Of a DNA stretch of 64,000 nucleotides, positions 24,775 to 32,896 are shown in pieces (the first letter of the stretch is position 1; each line of letters begins with the position of its first letter). This DNA comes from Erysipelotrichaceae bacterium (GTDB taxonomy: Bacteria; Bacillota_I; Bacilli_A; Erysipelotrichales; Erysipelotrichaceae). The stretch lies in assembly GCA_029101345.1 (NCBI GenBank), contig JAQXQU010000065.1, forward strand, positions 1 through 64,000, given 5' to 3'. The position numbers were made by a program, and so were the translations under genes. A model generated the notes under the pieces. The model searched no databases, was not told where the DNA came from, and saw nothing but the letters and a program-made list of their open reading frames with translations.

Positions 24775-25668
24775 TTATTCACCTGCATATTGGGAGGTAA
24801 TTCCCAAATAGTCTTCAAGACATAAACCGGAATTTTTGACTTTGATAGCCATTTCCGTTCCCAGGAAACGCAAATGCCATGGTTCAAAGATATAGCCTGT
24901 AATCGCCTGGCCATCTTCCGGATAACGGACAATAAAGCCATAATCCTGGGCATTCTCCAAAACCCACTTATAAGCGTCGCTGTTTTGGAAAGTACCGGAA
25001 ATCTCATTATAGTCAAAAGCCAGGCCTGTCTGATGTTCAGAATGGCCAGCTCTTGCTGAATAGGTATCAGCAGCAGCCTGACCTTCCATAGCTACATATT
25101 TGGCATAAAGCTTTTCCTGATAGGAATATGAACGATAGCCAGAAATGATCCATAGGGAAATGCCATCCTCCTTAGCTGCCTTTTGCATGGCATCAAAGGC
25201 TTCCTGACACTCTGGTCTTAAGCCACCTGGATCATAATCTTCTGGCAACTGATAAGTCTTATTGGCAATGAGCTGCCCCTCAATATAAGCAAGACCTTCC
25301 ATCTCCTCAATAGCTGGTGCAGGGAAATAGGCTTTGGATGTTGCAACTTCAATTCTTATAGACTTGATAATGTCATCAACATTGACAGCTATCATCGCTT
25401 CACCTGCACCAACAGGTGTAATGATGCCCTCATCCGATACCTTGACTACCTCTTCATTGCTTGAAGCAAAAATGATGCTCTTAGGAATGTAATTTGATGG
25501 ATTAGTCTTGATTTCAATCTTTTGATCAGCAGTATGGCCTAAAAGGAACCAATAGGATTCAGCTGTTTCGTAATCATCAAGAACAACCGGTTCCTCAACG
25601 ACTTCTTTCCTATTCTCACAACCCGCCAATGCCAAAAAGAGCATAACCATTAACAATAGCTTTTTCAT
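24775..25668 (-). CDS. VanY-type D-Ala-D-Ala carboxypeptidase lipoprotein with Big-2-like domain
   Basis: 297 residues from the ATG at 25668 (SD GGA); the longer frame to 25758 reads into the upstream Cys/Gly tail. A signal peptide with lipobox LAGC (MKKLLLMVMLFLALAGC) anchors it outside the membrane. About 45-115 resembles a Big_2 Ig-like fold (SSNEEVVKVSDEGIITPVGAGEA). The C-terminal M15B domain has SGYRSYSYQ, the Zn motif SEHQTGLAFD and EPWHLRF. Trims peptidoglycan stem peptides. Co-transcribed with its neighbours; a link to D-Ala metabolism is only implied. Confidence 0.93.
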   Translation of the reverse strand: MKKLLLMVMLFLALAGCENRKEVVEEPVVLDDYETAESYWFLLGHTADQKIEIKTNPSNYIPKSIIFASSNEEVVKVSDEGIITPVGAGEAMIAVNVDDIIKSIRIEVATSKAYFPAPAIEEMEGLAYIEGQLIANKTYQLPEDYDPGGLRPECQEAFDAMQKAAKEDGISLWIISGYRSYSYQEKLYAKYVAMEGQAAADTYSARAGHSEHQTGLAFDYNEISGTFQNSDAYKWVLENAQDYGFIVRYPEDGQAITGYIFEPWHLRFLGTEMAIKVKNSGLCLEDYLGITSQYAGE

Positions 25669-25669
25669 C

Positions 25670-26014
25670 TTATTCCATGCCACAACCACCACAGTCGCCA
25701 TCACCACAGCCACCGCAACCGCCGCAGCCGCCACAACCGCCGCAGCCACTGTTTTCACCTAAGATCTCTGGTGGTATTTCAACAGTCAGGCCAGTTTCCT
25801 TATAGTCAATAGTCATATTGTCCTTTAAGAGGTCAGTCATGCCAAAATAAGCTGTCTTGACACCATTGACTTCCTCAATCTTTTCAACTTCATGCTCTTC
25901 AACCAAAGCCAAAGACAGATTACCAGTTGGATCAAGATATAGGCAGAGGGCATCCATGCCCTTTTCTTCTATCATCTTCAATAGATATTCTCTTGCATTA
26001 TCAGTAATAAACAT
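25670..26014 (-). CDS. HesB/IscA-like protein with a Cys-Gly-Gly tail
   Basis: 114 residues from the ATG at 26014 (SD AAGGAG). Residues 1-85 look like an IscA/HesB-type beta fold (ITDNAREYLLKMI … GLTVEIPPEIL). The last 27 residues are a run of CGG repeats ending in CGDGDCGGCGME, with eight cysteines. Such tails bind metals or Fe-S units, but the canonical IscA cysteine spacing is not evident in the core. The DNA of the tail is a GC-rich triplet repeat. First gene of an operon with the VanY and AlaX-like genes. Function unassigned. Confidence 0.65.
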   Translation of the reverse strand: MFITDNAREYLLKMIEEKGMDALCLYLDPTGNLSLALVEEHEVEKIEEVNGVKTAYFGMTDLLKDNMTIDYKETGLTVEIPPEILGENSGCGGCGGCGGCGGCGDGDCGGCGME

Positions 26015-26101
26015 CTTTATCAACTCCTTGCATATACCAATATAGTATATCAAATTATCATTCATCTTTGATAAAATGGAAAAAGCAAAAAGGAGCCGAT
26101 T

Positions 26102-26371
26102 ATGAAAGCTGTTATTACTGTATTGGGAAATGATAGGATTGGCATTTTGGCTAAGATGGCCAATATCTGTGCTGATCATCAGATTAACATTCTTGATGTT
26201 GATCAGACAATTGTCGACAATCTTTTTACAATGACCATGATTGTTGATACAGAAAAGATGGAAATGACATTAGCTGATTTCGCAATCGAAATGGATGAAG
26301 AAGGAAAAAGAAGCGGTCTTGTCATCAAGGTCATGCACCGTGATATCTTTGATTCGATGCATAGGATTTGA
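26102..26371 (+). CDS. ACT-domain protein, UPF0237 family
   Basis: 89 residues, one ACT domain ([20 protein letters not shown]). Ligand and partner are unknown, but UPF0237 genes are almost always paired with the PFL gene that follows, as here. SD AAGGAG. The gene's TGA overlaps the start region of the next gene. Confidence 0.93.
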   Translation: MKAVITVLGNDRIGILAKMANICADHQINILDVDQTIVDNLFTMTMIVDTEKMEMTLADFAIEMDEEGKRSGLVIKVMHRDIFDSMHRI

Positions 26372-26373
26372 TT

Positions 26374-27738
26374 ATGAACGATATTCGTGTAAATGAAATA
26401 CTGGAAACAATCGAAATGATTGATAAGGAATGCCTTGATATCCGAACAATTACCATGGGCATTTCCCTTTTGGACTGTGCTGATTCCGATATCAGGAAGT
26501 CCTGCCAGAAAATTGAAAACAAGATCATGCGACTAGCCAAGGATCTTGTCAAAACCGGTGAAGACATCTCTTTGACTTATGGCATCCCCGTCATTAACAA
26601 ACGCATCTCTGTAACACCAATTTCCATGCTTTTAGCTGTCTCTGGCGGTGATCCTGTTGAATATGCCCTGACTCTTGAAAGATGTGCTATTAATCTTGGC
26701 ATCGATTTCATCGGCGGCTATTCAGCATTAGTCCAAAAAGGCTTTTCAGCAGGCGATAGGGCCTTAATCGAATCAATACCTGAGGCTTTGGCAAGAACAG
26801 AGCATATCTGTGCCTCCGTCAATATCGGTTCAACAAAAGCTGGCATCAATCTTGATGCCGTCAAGCTGATGGGTGAAATTGTCAAGAAAGCGGCCACCAT
26901 TACCAAGGAACGTGATTCCCTAGGGGCTGCAAAGCTTGTTGTATTATGCAATGCCCCGGAAGACAATCCTTTTATGGCTGGCGCCTTCCATGGTGTTGGT
27001 GAACCTGATGTTGAAATTCATGTCGGTGTCTCAGGACCTGGTGTGGTCAGAGCAGTCTTGGCCAAGGCTGATAAGAATCTTCCAATGAATGAAATCGCTG
27101 AACTTGTCAAAAAGACAGCTTTCAAAATTACCAGAATGGGCCAGTTGGTCATCAAAGTTGCATCTGAAAGACTAAATGTCCCTGCAGGCATCATTGACCT
27201 ATCCCTAGCACCAACCCCAGCCAGAGGTGATTCCGTAGCTGAAATACTTGAAGAAATGGGGCTGGCATCCTGTGGCGCCTATGGCACAACTGCATGTTTA
27301 GCCATGCTTAATGATGCTGTCAAGAAAGGTGGAGTCATGGCAGCCCAGTCTGTTGGCGGTCTTTCCGGTTCCTTTATCCCTGTCTCTGAAGATGCCGGCA
27401 TGATCAGAGCCACAAGAAACAAGACCTTAGGGTTGGAAAAACTTGAAGCAATGACAGCTGTATGTTCAGTAGGCCTGGATATGGTCATTGTGCCTGGTGA
27501 TACTTCCGCCAACATCATTGCTGGCGTCATCGCCGATGAAGCTGCAATTGGCATGGTCAATTCCAAAACCACAGCCGTTCGCATTATTCCAGCCATTGGC
27601 AAGAAGGAAGGCGATCATGTCAACTTTGGCGGTCTGCTTGGCAAAGGCGATGTCATGGGCATCAATATGACAAGCAACGATATCTTTGTAAATCGTGGTG
27701 GAAGAATCCCTTCCCCTCTTCAAGCCCTGAAGAATTAG
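26374..27738 (+). CDS. PFL-family protein (UPF0210/DUF711)
   Basis: 454 residues from the ATG at 26374; a TTG two codons earlier overlaps the previous stop codon. Glycine-rich conserved segments ([35 protein letters not shown]) define the family. The structure is related to glycyl-radical enzymes, but no radical glycine motif is seen. It forms a conserved pair with the ACT protein. Biochemical role unknown. Confidence 0.92.
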   Translation: MNDIRVNEILETIEMIDKECLDIRTITMGISLLDCADSDIRKSCQKIENKIMRLAKDLVKTGEDISLTYGIPVINKRISVTPISMLLAVSGGDPVEYALTLERCAINLGIDFIGGYSALVQKGFSAGDRALIESIPEALARTEHICASVNIGSTKAGINLDAVKLMGEIVKKAATITKERDSLGAAKLVVLCNAPEDNPFMAGAFHGVGEPDVEIHVGVSGPGVVRAVLAKADKNLPMNEIAELVKKTAFKITRMGQLVIKVASERLNVPAGIIDLSLAPTPARGDSVAEILEEMGLASCGAYGTTACLAMLNDAVKKGGVMAAQSVGGLSGSFIPVSEDAGMIRATRNKTLGLEKLEAMTAVCSVGLDMVIVPGDTSANIIAGVIADEAAIGMVNSKTTAVRIIPAIGKKEGDHVNFGGLLGKGDVMGINMTSNDIFVNRGGRIPSPLQALKN

Positions 27739-27763
27739 CCTGAACCAGGAACAATATTCATAA

Positions 27764-27801
27764 AAGCAGCTACCGGATTTAATCTGCAGTGGCTGTTTTT
27801 T
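27764..27801 (+). terminator. Terminator of the ACT-PFL operon
   Basis: Stem GCAGCTAC / GTGGCTGT (27766-27773 with 27789-27796, one G-U pair) with further inner pairing, then TTTTTT. Confidence 0.8.
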
Positions 27802-27855
27802 GTGTGTACGATAATCTAAAACTTAGTGATCTGCCAAGTTTTTGTTATATTGAAA

Positions 27856-27870
27856 GTGAAGAGACTTCAC
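27856..27870. repeat. Short inverted repeat in the methyltransferase leader
   Basis: GTGAAG AGA CTTCAC, 6-bp perfect arms with a 3-nt centre, 40 nt before the start of the methyltransferase gene. Could be an operator or a small leader hairpin; nothing decides between them. Confidence 0.35.
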
Positions 27871-27909
27871 ACTTCCTAGCTATCAATATCAATAAGAAAT
27901 GGAGGTATT

Positions 27910-28689
27910 ATGGACAATTTCAATAATTCCCAAACAATTGATGAACAATATGCCACTACCAAGTCCTTAGATACCCGCATCAGCATCCATGACAAATATT
28001 CAACTAATAAACAGGGTTTTGGGAGCTGGGTTGTCAGCCACTACCATTTCCAAAAGGACTATAAAGTATTGGAGCTGGGAGCTGGCAACGGTCATCTTTG
28101 GAAAGGAAACGAAAGCATTTATCTGCTTCCATCACTTCTAGTCATCTCTGATCTTTCAGAAAAGATGCTGGAGTCTTCCAAGGAAAGCCTTGGCAATCAT
28201 CCCAATATCCAATATCAGCTAATTGATATTCAAGATATTCCCTATGAAGACAAAAGCTTTGATATCATCATCGCCAATATGATGCTTTATCATGTAAACG
28301 ATCTAAACAAAGCTTTGTCAGAAGTCAGAAGAACTTTGAAGGATGGAGGACTATTCTATGCAGCAACCTATGGTGAAAATGGCATCAATGGCTATCTTTC
28401 AGAACTATTTGCTGAATATGGCATCAGGACTTCCTTCAACAATAGCTTCACAATGCAAAATGGCAAGGACAAGCTGGCTCCCTTCTTCCGTATCATTGAA
28501 AGATATGATTATGAGGATTCGCTTCTTGTAACCAGCATTGATGACATGGTTGACTACATCTTCTCACTAGCCAGCATGTCTGAATTTGGCAAGCTCTCAA
28601 GAGTACTGGTCAAGGAAGTCCTGCAGAAGCAAATGGTTGCAGGAACTCTATCAATACCAAAGGAATATGGTCTCTATGTGGCCAAATGA
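27910..28689 (+). CDS. Class I SAM-dependent methyltransferase
   Basis: 259 residues. Motif I VLELGAGNGHLWK (about 56-68), post-I acidic loop VISDLSEKML, motif IV SFDIIIANMMLYHV, and the LKDGGLFYAATYG strand. Resembles Methyltransf_11/25 enzymes acting on small molecules or lipids; no target-recognition domain for DNA is seen. SD GGAGG. Monocistronic with a hairpin terminator shared with the opposing gene. Confidence 0.88.
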   Translation: MDNFNNSQTIDEQYATTKSLDTRISIHDKYSTNKQGFGSWVVSHYHFQKDYKVLELGAGNGHLWKGNESIYLLPSLLVISDLSEKMLESSKESLGNHPNIQYQLIDIQDIPYEDKSFDIIIANMMLYHVNDLNKALSEVRRTLKDGGLFYAATYGENGINGYLSELFAEYGIRTSFNNSFTMQNGKDKLAPFFRIIERYDYEDSLLVTSIDDMVDYIFSLASMSEFGKLSRVLVKEVLQKQMVAGTLSIPKEYGLYVAK

Positions 28690-28712
28690 AAAGTGGGAGA
28701 TTATCCCACTTT
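28690..28712. terminator. Bidirectional terminator
   Basis: Stem AAAGTGGGA / TCCCACTTT (28690-28698 with 28704-28712), between the convergent methyltransferase and hypothetical genes. Confidence 0.85.
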
Positions 28713-29215
28713 CAGTTTCTTTCTTCAAGCTGATAGTAATCATGTTCACAATAATATTCACTATCACCTGCCACCAGATCATTTTCTTCCTTCATCTTCA
28801 GATACATCTGATATTCATATTCATTAAGATAATTCATGATTTCATCAGCACTTAAACCATATCTGATATAGGATGAGATTCTAGCCCTTTCCCTTAAGCC
28901 AAACTGTTCCTTTTGTACCAGCATTCGCTTTTCCCTAGTCAAGGTAATGACCTTGTATTCATATTTGATTTCCTTATTATCAAGATATTCCTTTAATGCC
29001 TTCCAATCACCATAATAGCCAAACTTGCGACCAAAAAGGCTGACAATGGAATCATCAAAACCAAAAAAGCCCAAGGAACGCTTAAGCTTGTAGTATTCCT
29101 CTTCTTCCAAAGTGAAGCGATAGAGCTTGTTGTTGCCACATTTGATCAGATCATAATCAAAGTATTCAATGATCTTAGGATTGCAATATTCATTGACATA
29201 TAAACGGGATTTCAT
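28712..29215 (-). CDS. Unrecognised protein co-transcribed with vsr
   Basis: 167 residues, soluble, basic and rich in Tyr and Glu, predicted alpha/beta. No known motif recognised. The start ATG at 29215 overlaps the vsr stop codon (ATGA), so translation is coupled. Residues about 115-150 (ERARISSYIRYGLSADEIMNYL) may form a helical DNA-binding-like segment, which is speculative. The coupling to vsr makes a role in DNA repair or restriction possible but unproven. Confidence 0.6.
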   Translation of the reverse strand: MKSRLYVNEYCNPKIIEYFDYDLIKCGNNKLYRFTLEEEEYYKLKRSLGFFGFDDSIVSLFGRKFGYYGDWKALKEYLDNKEIKYEYKVITLTREKRMLVQKEQFGLRERARISSYIRYGLSADEIMNYLNEYEYQMYLKMKEENDLVAGDSEYYCEHDYYQLEERN

Positions 29216-29640
29216 CTTTTCTCCTTTGCATTATTGAGATATTCAACAATCTCAGTCATTTTCTCTTCAAAGCGCTTATTGATTTCACATTCCCAAAGGA
29301 CAAAGACCTTATAGCCCATCTGATCAAGCTGACTGATGTTTTCAATATCTCTTTCGATATTGCGTTGGATCTTATTATACCAATATTCAACATTGGATTT
29401 GGGATAGACTGCAGTCTTGCAGTTTTCATGATGATGCCAGAAACAGCCATTGACAAAGATAATGGTCTTGTAGCTTTTTAAAACGATATCAGGATGGCCA
29501 GGAAAGCGCTTGTCATTGATGCGATAGCGAAAACCCTTTTGAAACAGATATTTCCGGACTTTGAGTTCTGGTTTTGTATTCTTGCCCCTGATATGCGACA
29601 TCGTCATCGAGCGCTGGGTTTTCGTCATGATATCGGCCAT
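29212..29640 (-). CDS. vsr: Vsr-type very short patch repair endonuclease
   Basis: 142 residues, family-normal. Opens with TKTQRSMTMSHIRGKNTKPE, has the catalytic Asp in FPGHPDIVL, the FVNGCFWHHHENC segment with Zn-site Cys/His, and the closing FVLWECEI strand. Vsr nicks at T:G mismatches made by deamination of 5-methylcytosine. No cytosine-5 DNA methyltransferase is present in the window, so it is an orphan here. SD AGGAAA. Divergent from the barnase operon. Confidence 0.94.
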   Translation of the reverse strand: MADIMTKTQRSMTMSHIRGKNTKPELKVRKYLFQKGFRYRINDKRFPGHPDIVLKSYKTIIFVNGCFWHHHENCKTAVYPKSNVEYWYNKIQRNIERDIENISQLDQMGYKVFVLWECEINKRFEEKMTEIVEYLNNAKEKR

Positions 29641-29655
29641 AATGAATCTTTTCCT

Positions 29656-29970
29656 ATGTTATCCTATTTGCATAGCTCTTGCAAATGGACTATTCTAGTG
29701 GTTGTGGGAATCTTTTGGCTCTACCTCTTGACAATAAACATCATTGCCTTCCTGCTTATGAAAAACGACAAGCAAAGAGCAATCAGAAGACAAGCAAGAA
29801 TCAGTGAAAGCAATTTGCTTCTCTTTGGTCTTCTTGGTGGAAGTCTTGGTGAATATTTAGGAATTTATGCCTTCAAACATAAGACCAGACACCATAAATT
29901 CACCTATGGACTGCCTTTGATCATGATTATTCAGCTATTATTCCTTTATTGGCTTACAATAATAACATGA
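29656..29970 (+). CDS. DUF1294 membrane protein
   Basis: 104 residues from the ATG at 29656 with no clear SD; GTG starts at 29698 or 29704 are also possible. The N-terminal helix, then LMKNDKQRAIRRQARISES and the conserved GLLGGSLGEYLGIYAFKHKTRHHKF are diagnostic of DUF1294. Two or three membrane helices. Its TGA overlaps the ATG of the barnase gene by 4 nt, so the three genes form one operon. Function unknown. Confidence 0.8.
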   Translation: MLSYLHSSCKWTILVVVGIFWLYLLTINIIAFLLMKNDKQRAIRRQARISESNLLLFGLLGGSLGEYLGIYAFKHKTRHHKFTYGLPLIMIIQLLFLYWLTIIT

Positions 29971-30443
29971 AAAGGCTTTTGAAATTAATAGCAGTAGGCT
30001 TCTTGCTGGTGGTCTTGGCTATCGCCAATATCATCTTCAAGGAGCCAAATGAGCCCATTGATGACAACACTCCTTATTCAGAGATAATTGTCAAGGAAGA
30101 TGGGCATTATTCCAGCAAGGAAGAAGTGACAGCTTATCTTATCAAATATGAAAAGCTGCCAAGCAATTACATCACCAAGACCAAAGCCAGCAAATTAGGC
30201 TGGGTTGCAGAAGAAGGCAATCTTTGGGAAGTGACCGACCAGATGTCGATTGGTGGTGGTGAATTCAGGAATCTGGAAGGTCTTCTGCCAGAAAAGGAGG
30301 GAAGGATTTATCGGGAATGTGATATTGACTATGAAGGTGGTCCTCGCAACAGCAAGCGCATCGTCTATTCCAATGATGGACTTATCTATTATACTGATGA
30401 CCACTACCAATCATTCACCCTGCTATATCCATTAGAACAATGA
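29967..30443 (+). CDS. Barnase-family secreted ribonuclease
   Basis: 158 residues from the ATG at 29967. N-terminal signal or anchor helix (about 3-22, LLKLIAVGFLLVVLAIANI), then a spacer and a full barnase domain. Alignable landmarks: LPSNYITKTKASKLGW, GNLWEV, SIGGGEFRNLEG, the catalytic Glu in YRECDIDY, the Arg in RNSKRIVYS, and the catalytic His in TTDHYQSF-like TDDHYQSF. All key catalytic residues of barnase (E73, R83/R87, H102) are therefore present. Cuts RNA 3' of guanine by preference. Overlaps its barstar-like inhibitor gene by 4 nt. Confidence 0.94.
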   Translation: MKRLLKLIAVGFLLVVLAIANIIFKEPNEPIDDNTPYSEIIVKEDGHYSSKEEVTAYLIKYEKLPSNYITKTKASKLGWVAEEGNLWEVTDQMSIGGGEFRNLEGLLPEKEGRIYRECDIDYEGGPRNSKRIVYSNDGLIYYTDDHYQSFTLLYPLEQ

Positions 30444-30688
30444 AAGAAATAACCATCAGCACCAAGATGCTTAATGAAAGAGACTATGATTATCTCAGGG
30501 AAATCTTTGGCTTTCCTTCCTATTTTGGCAACAATCTCGATGCTCTCTATGATTGCCTAAGTGATCATAATGACCTTCTTATCCGAATCATTTGGGATGA
30601 GGGCGAAAAGGCAAAGACTTCAATGATACTGAAAGTCATCAAGCTCTATTGTCAAAATTCATCTTCAATCTATACGATAGACGATTAG
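30440..30688 (+). CDS. Barstar-family ribonuclease inhibitor
   Basis: 82 residues. The core FGFPSYFGNNLDALYDCL is the barstar signature (the helix that blocks the barnase active site, with its Asp). ATG overlaps the barnase TGA, so inhibitor and enzyme are made together and the cell is protected against its own nuclease. Slightly shorter than Bacillus barstar (about 90). Followed by a terminator. Confidence 0.94.
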   Translation: MKEITISTKMLNERDYDYLREIFGFPSYFGNNLDALYDCLSDHNDLLIRIIWDEGEKAKTSMILKVIKLYCQNSSSIYTIDD

Positions 30689-30715
30689 AAAGCCAGCTTC
30701 ATCAGCTGGCTTTTG
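30689..30715. terminator. Bidirectional terminator after barstar
   Basis: Stem AAAGCCAGC / GCTGGCTTT (30689-30697 with 30705-30713), also serving the convergent alcohol dehydrogenase gene. Confidence 0.85.
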
Positions 30716-31876
30716 TTATAGGCAGGCTTTGTAAATGGCAATGGCATCTTCCTTGTCAAGAGGGACAAATTGGTTGTCAAGTCGCTTTTCAACATGGTTG
30801 ACCATATCAACGAAGTGCTCTTCACCAATGCCCAGTTCACTTAGTGTCATCGGAAGACCAGTGCTCCTAAAATAATCCTCTAAAGCATCGATAGCCTTGA
30901 AGGCTGTTTCCATATCATTTCCTTCAATGCCCATGACATTATTGGCAAATTTCAGGAAACGGTCAAGAACTGAGTGGTCCTTATTCAGAACATGGCGCAT
31001 CCAGCGGGGCGTGAGAATAGCCAGTCCAGTTCCATGAGTGATGTCATAGTAGGCAGATAATTCATGTTCAAGACCATGGCAAATCCAGCCCGAACGGGTC
31101 TTGCCATATTCTGGAATGCCTGAGCAGGCAATTGAAGAATTGACCATCAGATTAGCCCTGGCTGCATAATTGTCCGGTTCCTTGAGGGCAATCATGCAGT
31201 TTTTCATAGTTGACTTGAGGATTGTTTCGGCAATGCCATCAGATAAATCGCAATCCATCGTCCTTGAGAAATAGCCTTCAAAGATATGGGACATGATATC
31301 AGCACTACCAGCCGCTGTCTGATATTTGGAGACCGTAAAGGTATAGGTTGGATCGCAGATGGAGGCATAAGGATAGGTATAGGAATTGCCAATCTTTTCG
31401 TTGGTAGCAAGATTGCTGATAACAGCACCACCATCAAATTCCGAACCAGTTGCACTTAATGTAAGTATATCAACAAGCGGCAAGGCCTTCATGAGACCAT
31501 GCTTATGGCTGCACATCTCCCAAATGCCCATGCCCTTCCAATAGACACCGCAGGCAATAGCCTTGGCACAGTCAATGGTTGAACCACCACCAACTGCCAA
31601 GATGACATCAACACTGTTGGCAATGCATAATTCAACACCCTTTTCAACTGAAGTAACACGAGGATTTGGTTCAATGCCTGCTAGTTCACTGACCTTACAG
31701 CCTTCCCTCTTTAGAATAGCCATGACTTCGTCATAAAGGCCGCTTCTTTTGATGGAACCGCCACCATAAGCTAAGAGGACATTCTTGCCAAATGGACTTA
31801 ATGCAGTTGGAAGGTTCTCAATAGCACCCTTGCCAAAATAGATCTTGGTTGGAATATCATGCAAATAATTGTTCAT
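30716..31876 (-). CDS. Iron-containing alcohol dehydrogenase
   Basis: 386 residues. The NAD-binding GGGSTIDCAKAI loop (about 96-107) and metal-ligand residues in SADIMSHIFEGYF, CHGLEHELSAYYDITHGTGL are typical of group III Fe-ADH (butanol dehydrogenase YugJ/BdhA-like). Probably reduces aldehydes with NAD(P)H in fermentation. Monocistronic. A second Fe-ADH is encoded at 41.7-42.9 kb in another operon. Confidence 0.93.
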   Translation of the reverse strand: MNNYLHDIPTKIYFGKGAIENLPTALSPFGKNVLLAYGGGSIKRSGLYDEVMAILKREGCKVSELAGIEPNPRVTSVEKGVELCIANSVDVILAVGGGSTIDCAKAIACGVYWKGMGIWEMCSHKHGLMKALPLVDILTLSATGSEFDGGAVISNLATNEKIGNSYTYPYASICDPTYTFTVSKYQTAAGSADIMSHIFEGYFSRTMDCDLSDGIAETILKSTMKNCMIALKEPDNYAARANLMVNSSIACSGIPEYGKTRSGWICHGLEHELSAYYDITHGTGLAILTPRWMRHVLNKDHSVLDRFLKFANNVMGIEGNDMETAFKAIDALEDYFRSTGLPMTLSELGIGEEHFVDMVNHVEKRLDNQFVPLDKEDAIAIYKACL

Positions 31877-31918
31877 AACTCCTCCTTTGCTGACTACTTC
31901 TTCATCTTATCACAAGTT

Positions 31919-32701
31919 CTAAAATAATCCCCACTTTGCAAATTCTTCAAAACCGCCCTGTTCTTTGATATAGTCTCTAGCTATTTCAACGATTTCCCCA
32001 TAGGGTCTTCCATCAATCATCTCATCACCAATAGCACAATAAAGGCTTACAACCTGATTGGTCTTTTGGGCTTTCAGAAAGGCATAGATATTGACAGAGA
32101 CATCAGCCTTGGATAAATCCTTGCCATGCAGTCCTCCACCTGTAACGCTATCGGCCATATCCGATCCCAGTTTTCGATTAGTGCAGCCACTATCAACATC
32201 ACTGCCACCACTCCAATCACCCAAAGGATTGATTACTGCATCAGGATATTCCTTGGCTAAGTCAAAGCTCTTGGCATGGGATTGGCAAATGATGAGCTTG
32301 TCTTCAGCCAGGATGTATTTGCCATCATAAGGATATTTGCTATAGATGTCTCTGGCAATCTTTGATAGCTTTCTTTGTTCATCACTTAAAGGCACACCTT
32401 TGAAGATGCCATTATCGCCACATCTGATCCTCTGGCTTTGATTATCAGCCAGAAATCTATCCTGAGGGACAATCTTCAGATCAACTCTTAAATCACCAGC
32501 AATGCGCCTGACCACTTCCTTCACTTCAGCTTCATCATAATGATAGGATGTCTCTGCAATAATATGGCAATCACCATGCCCTAAGAGCACTTCAATTGCA
32601 CAACGGGGATTTTCAGCATTCAAATATGCCAGATCAACCAATGCTCCAGCAATACGGTCAGCCACCTTATCAGGATGGCTAGGATTAACTTTTTCAATCA
32701 T
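31919..32701 (-). CDS. Short, divergent MetK-like protein (SAM synthetase family)
   Basis: 260 residues from the ATG at 32701 (SD AAGGAGG), much shorter than the usual 380-400 of MetK. Recognisable MAT motifs: SHPDKVADRIAGALVD (substrate/Mg), CGDNGIFKG (the GDQG loop, here with D-N), GGSDVDSGCTNRKLGSDMA, and SVTGGGLHGKDLSKAD (the GGGAFSGKD loop). Parts of the central and C-terminal repeats are missing. It lies behind a SAM riboswitch, so a role in methionine/SAM metabolism is strongly suggested. Whether it makes SAM is open. Confidence 0.8.
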   Translation of the reverse strand: MIEKVNPSHPDKVADRIAGALVDLAYLNAENPRCAIEVLLGHGDCHIIAETSYHYDEAEVKEVVRRIAGDLRVDLKIVPQDRFLADNQSQRIRCGDNGIFKGVPLSDEQRKLSKIARDIYSKYPYDGKYILAEDKLIICQSHAKSFDLAKEYPDAVINPLGDWSGGSDVDSGCTNRKLGSDMADSVTGGGLHGKDLSKADVSVNIYAFLKAQKTNQVVSLYCAIGDEMIDGRPYGEIVEIARDYIKEQGGFEEFAKWGLF

Positions 32702-32730
32702 AATTTTCCTCCTTAAGCCACAAAGAGGAT

Positions 32731-32757
32731 TAAAAAACTCCCATCGAAAATGGGAGT
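32731..32757 (-). terminator. Riboswitch terminator in front of the MetK-like gene
   Basis: Stem ACTCCCAT / ATGGGAGT (32737-32744 with 32750-32757) followed on the minus strand by TTTTTTA, 30 nt before the start codon. Confidence 0.85.
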
Positions 32758-32770
32758 GCAATTCAAATCA

Positions 32771-32866
32771 AATACATCCCATCATTCAAGCTTTAGCACC
32801 TTCCACTGTTGTGGGGTTGCTGTGAGGTCATTGGGCTTGTCCCTTGCTCACTCTTTATGGTGTATT
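32771..32866 (-). ncRNA. SAM-I (S-box) riboswitch
   Basis: Minus-strand RNA shows the S-box core: AAAGAGTGAG, GGGACAAGCCC, ATGAC…CAGCAACC, GGTGCTAA. The P1 helix pairs the start (AATACACCAT) with the end (ATGGGATGTATT). With the terminator downstream it should switch off transcription when SAM is high. Match was by eye; a covariance search would be decisive. Confidence 0.8.
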
Positions 32867-32867
32867 T

Positions 32868-32896
32868 ATTCTAGCATAACTAGCCAAGTTTTTCAA
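32868..32896 (-). promoter_or_regulatory. Promoter of the SAM riboswitch transcript
   Basis: TTGAAA (32896-32891), 17-nt spacer, TAGAAT (32873-32868) on the minus strand, overlapping the end of the HPt-like gene. Confidence 0.7.

Noticed and set aside
24774..25016. N-terminal extension of the AlaX-like frame
   Set aside because: It lies inside the VanY gene, has no AlaX similarity, and a better start with SD exists at 24773.
25678..25750. GC-rich triplet repeat, considered as a CRISPR or microsatellite
   Set aside because: It is in frame and encodes the Cys-Gly-Gly tail; there are no spacers.
27910..28689. DNA methyltransferase partner for Vsr
   Set aside because: The methyltransferase has a small-molecule type fold with no target-recognition domain or C5-methylase motifs.
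29494..29655. N-terminal extension of the DUF1294 frame
   Set aside because: It overlaps the divergent vsr gene and shows no DUF1294 features.
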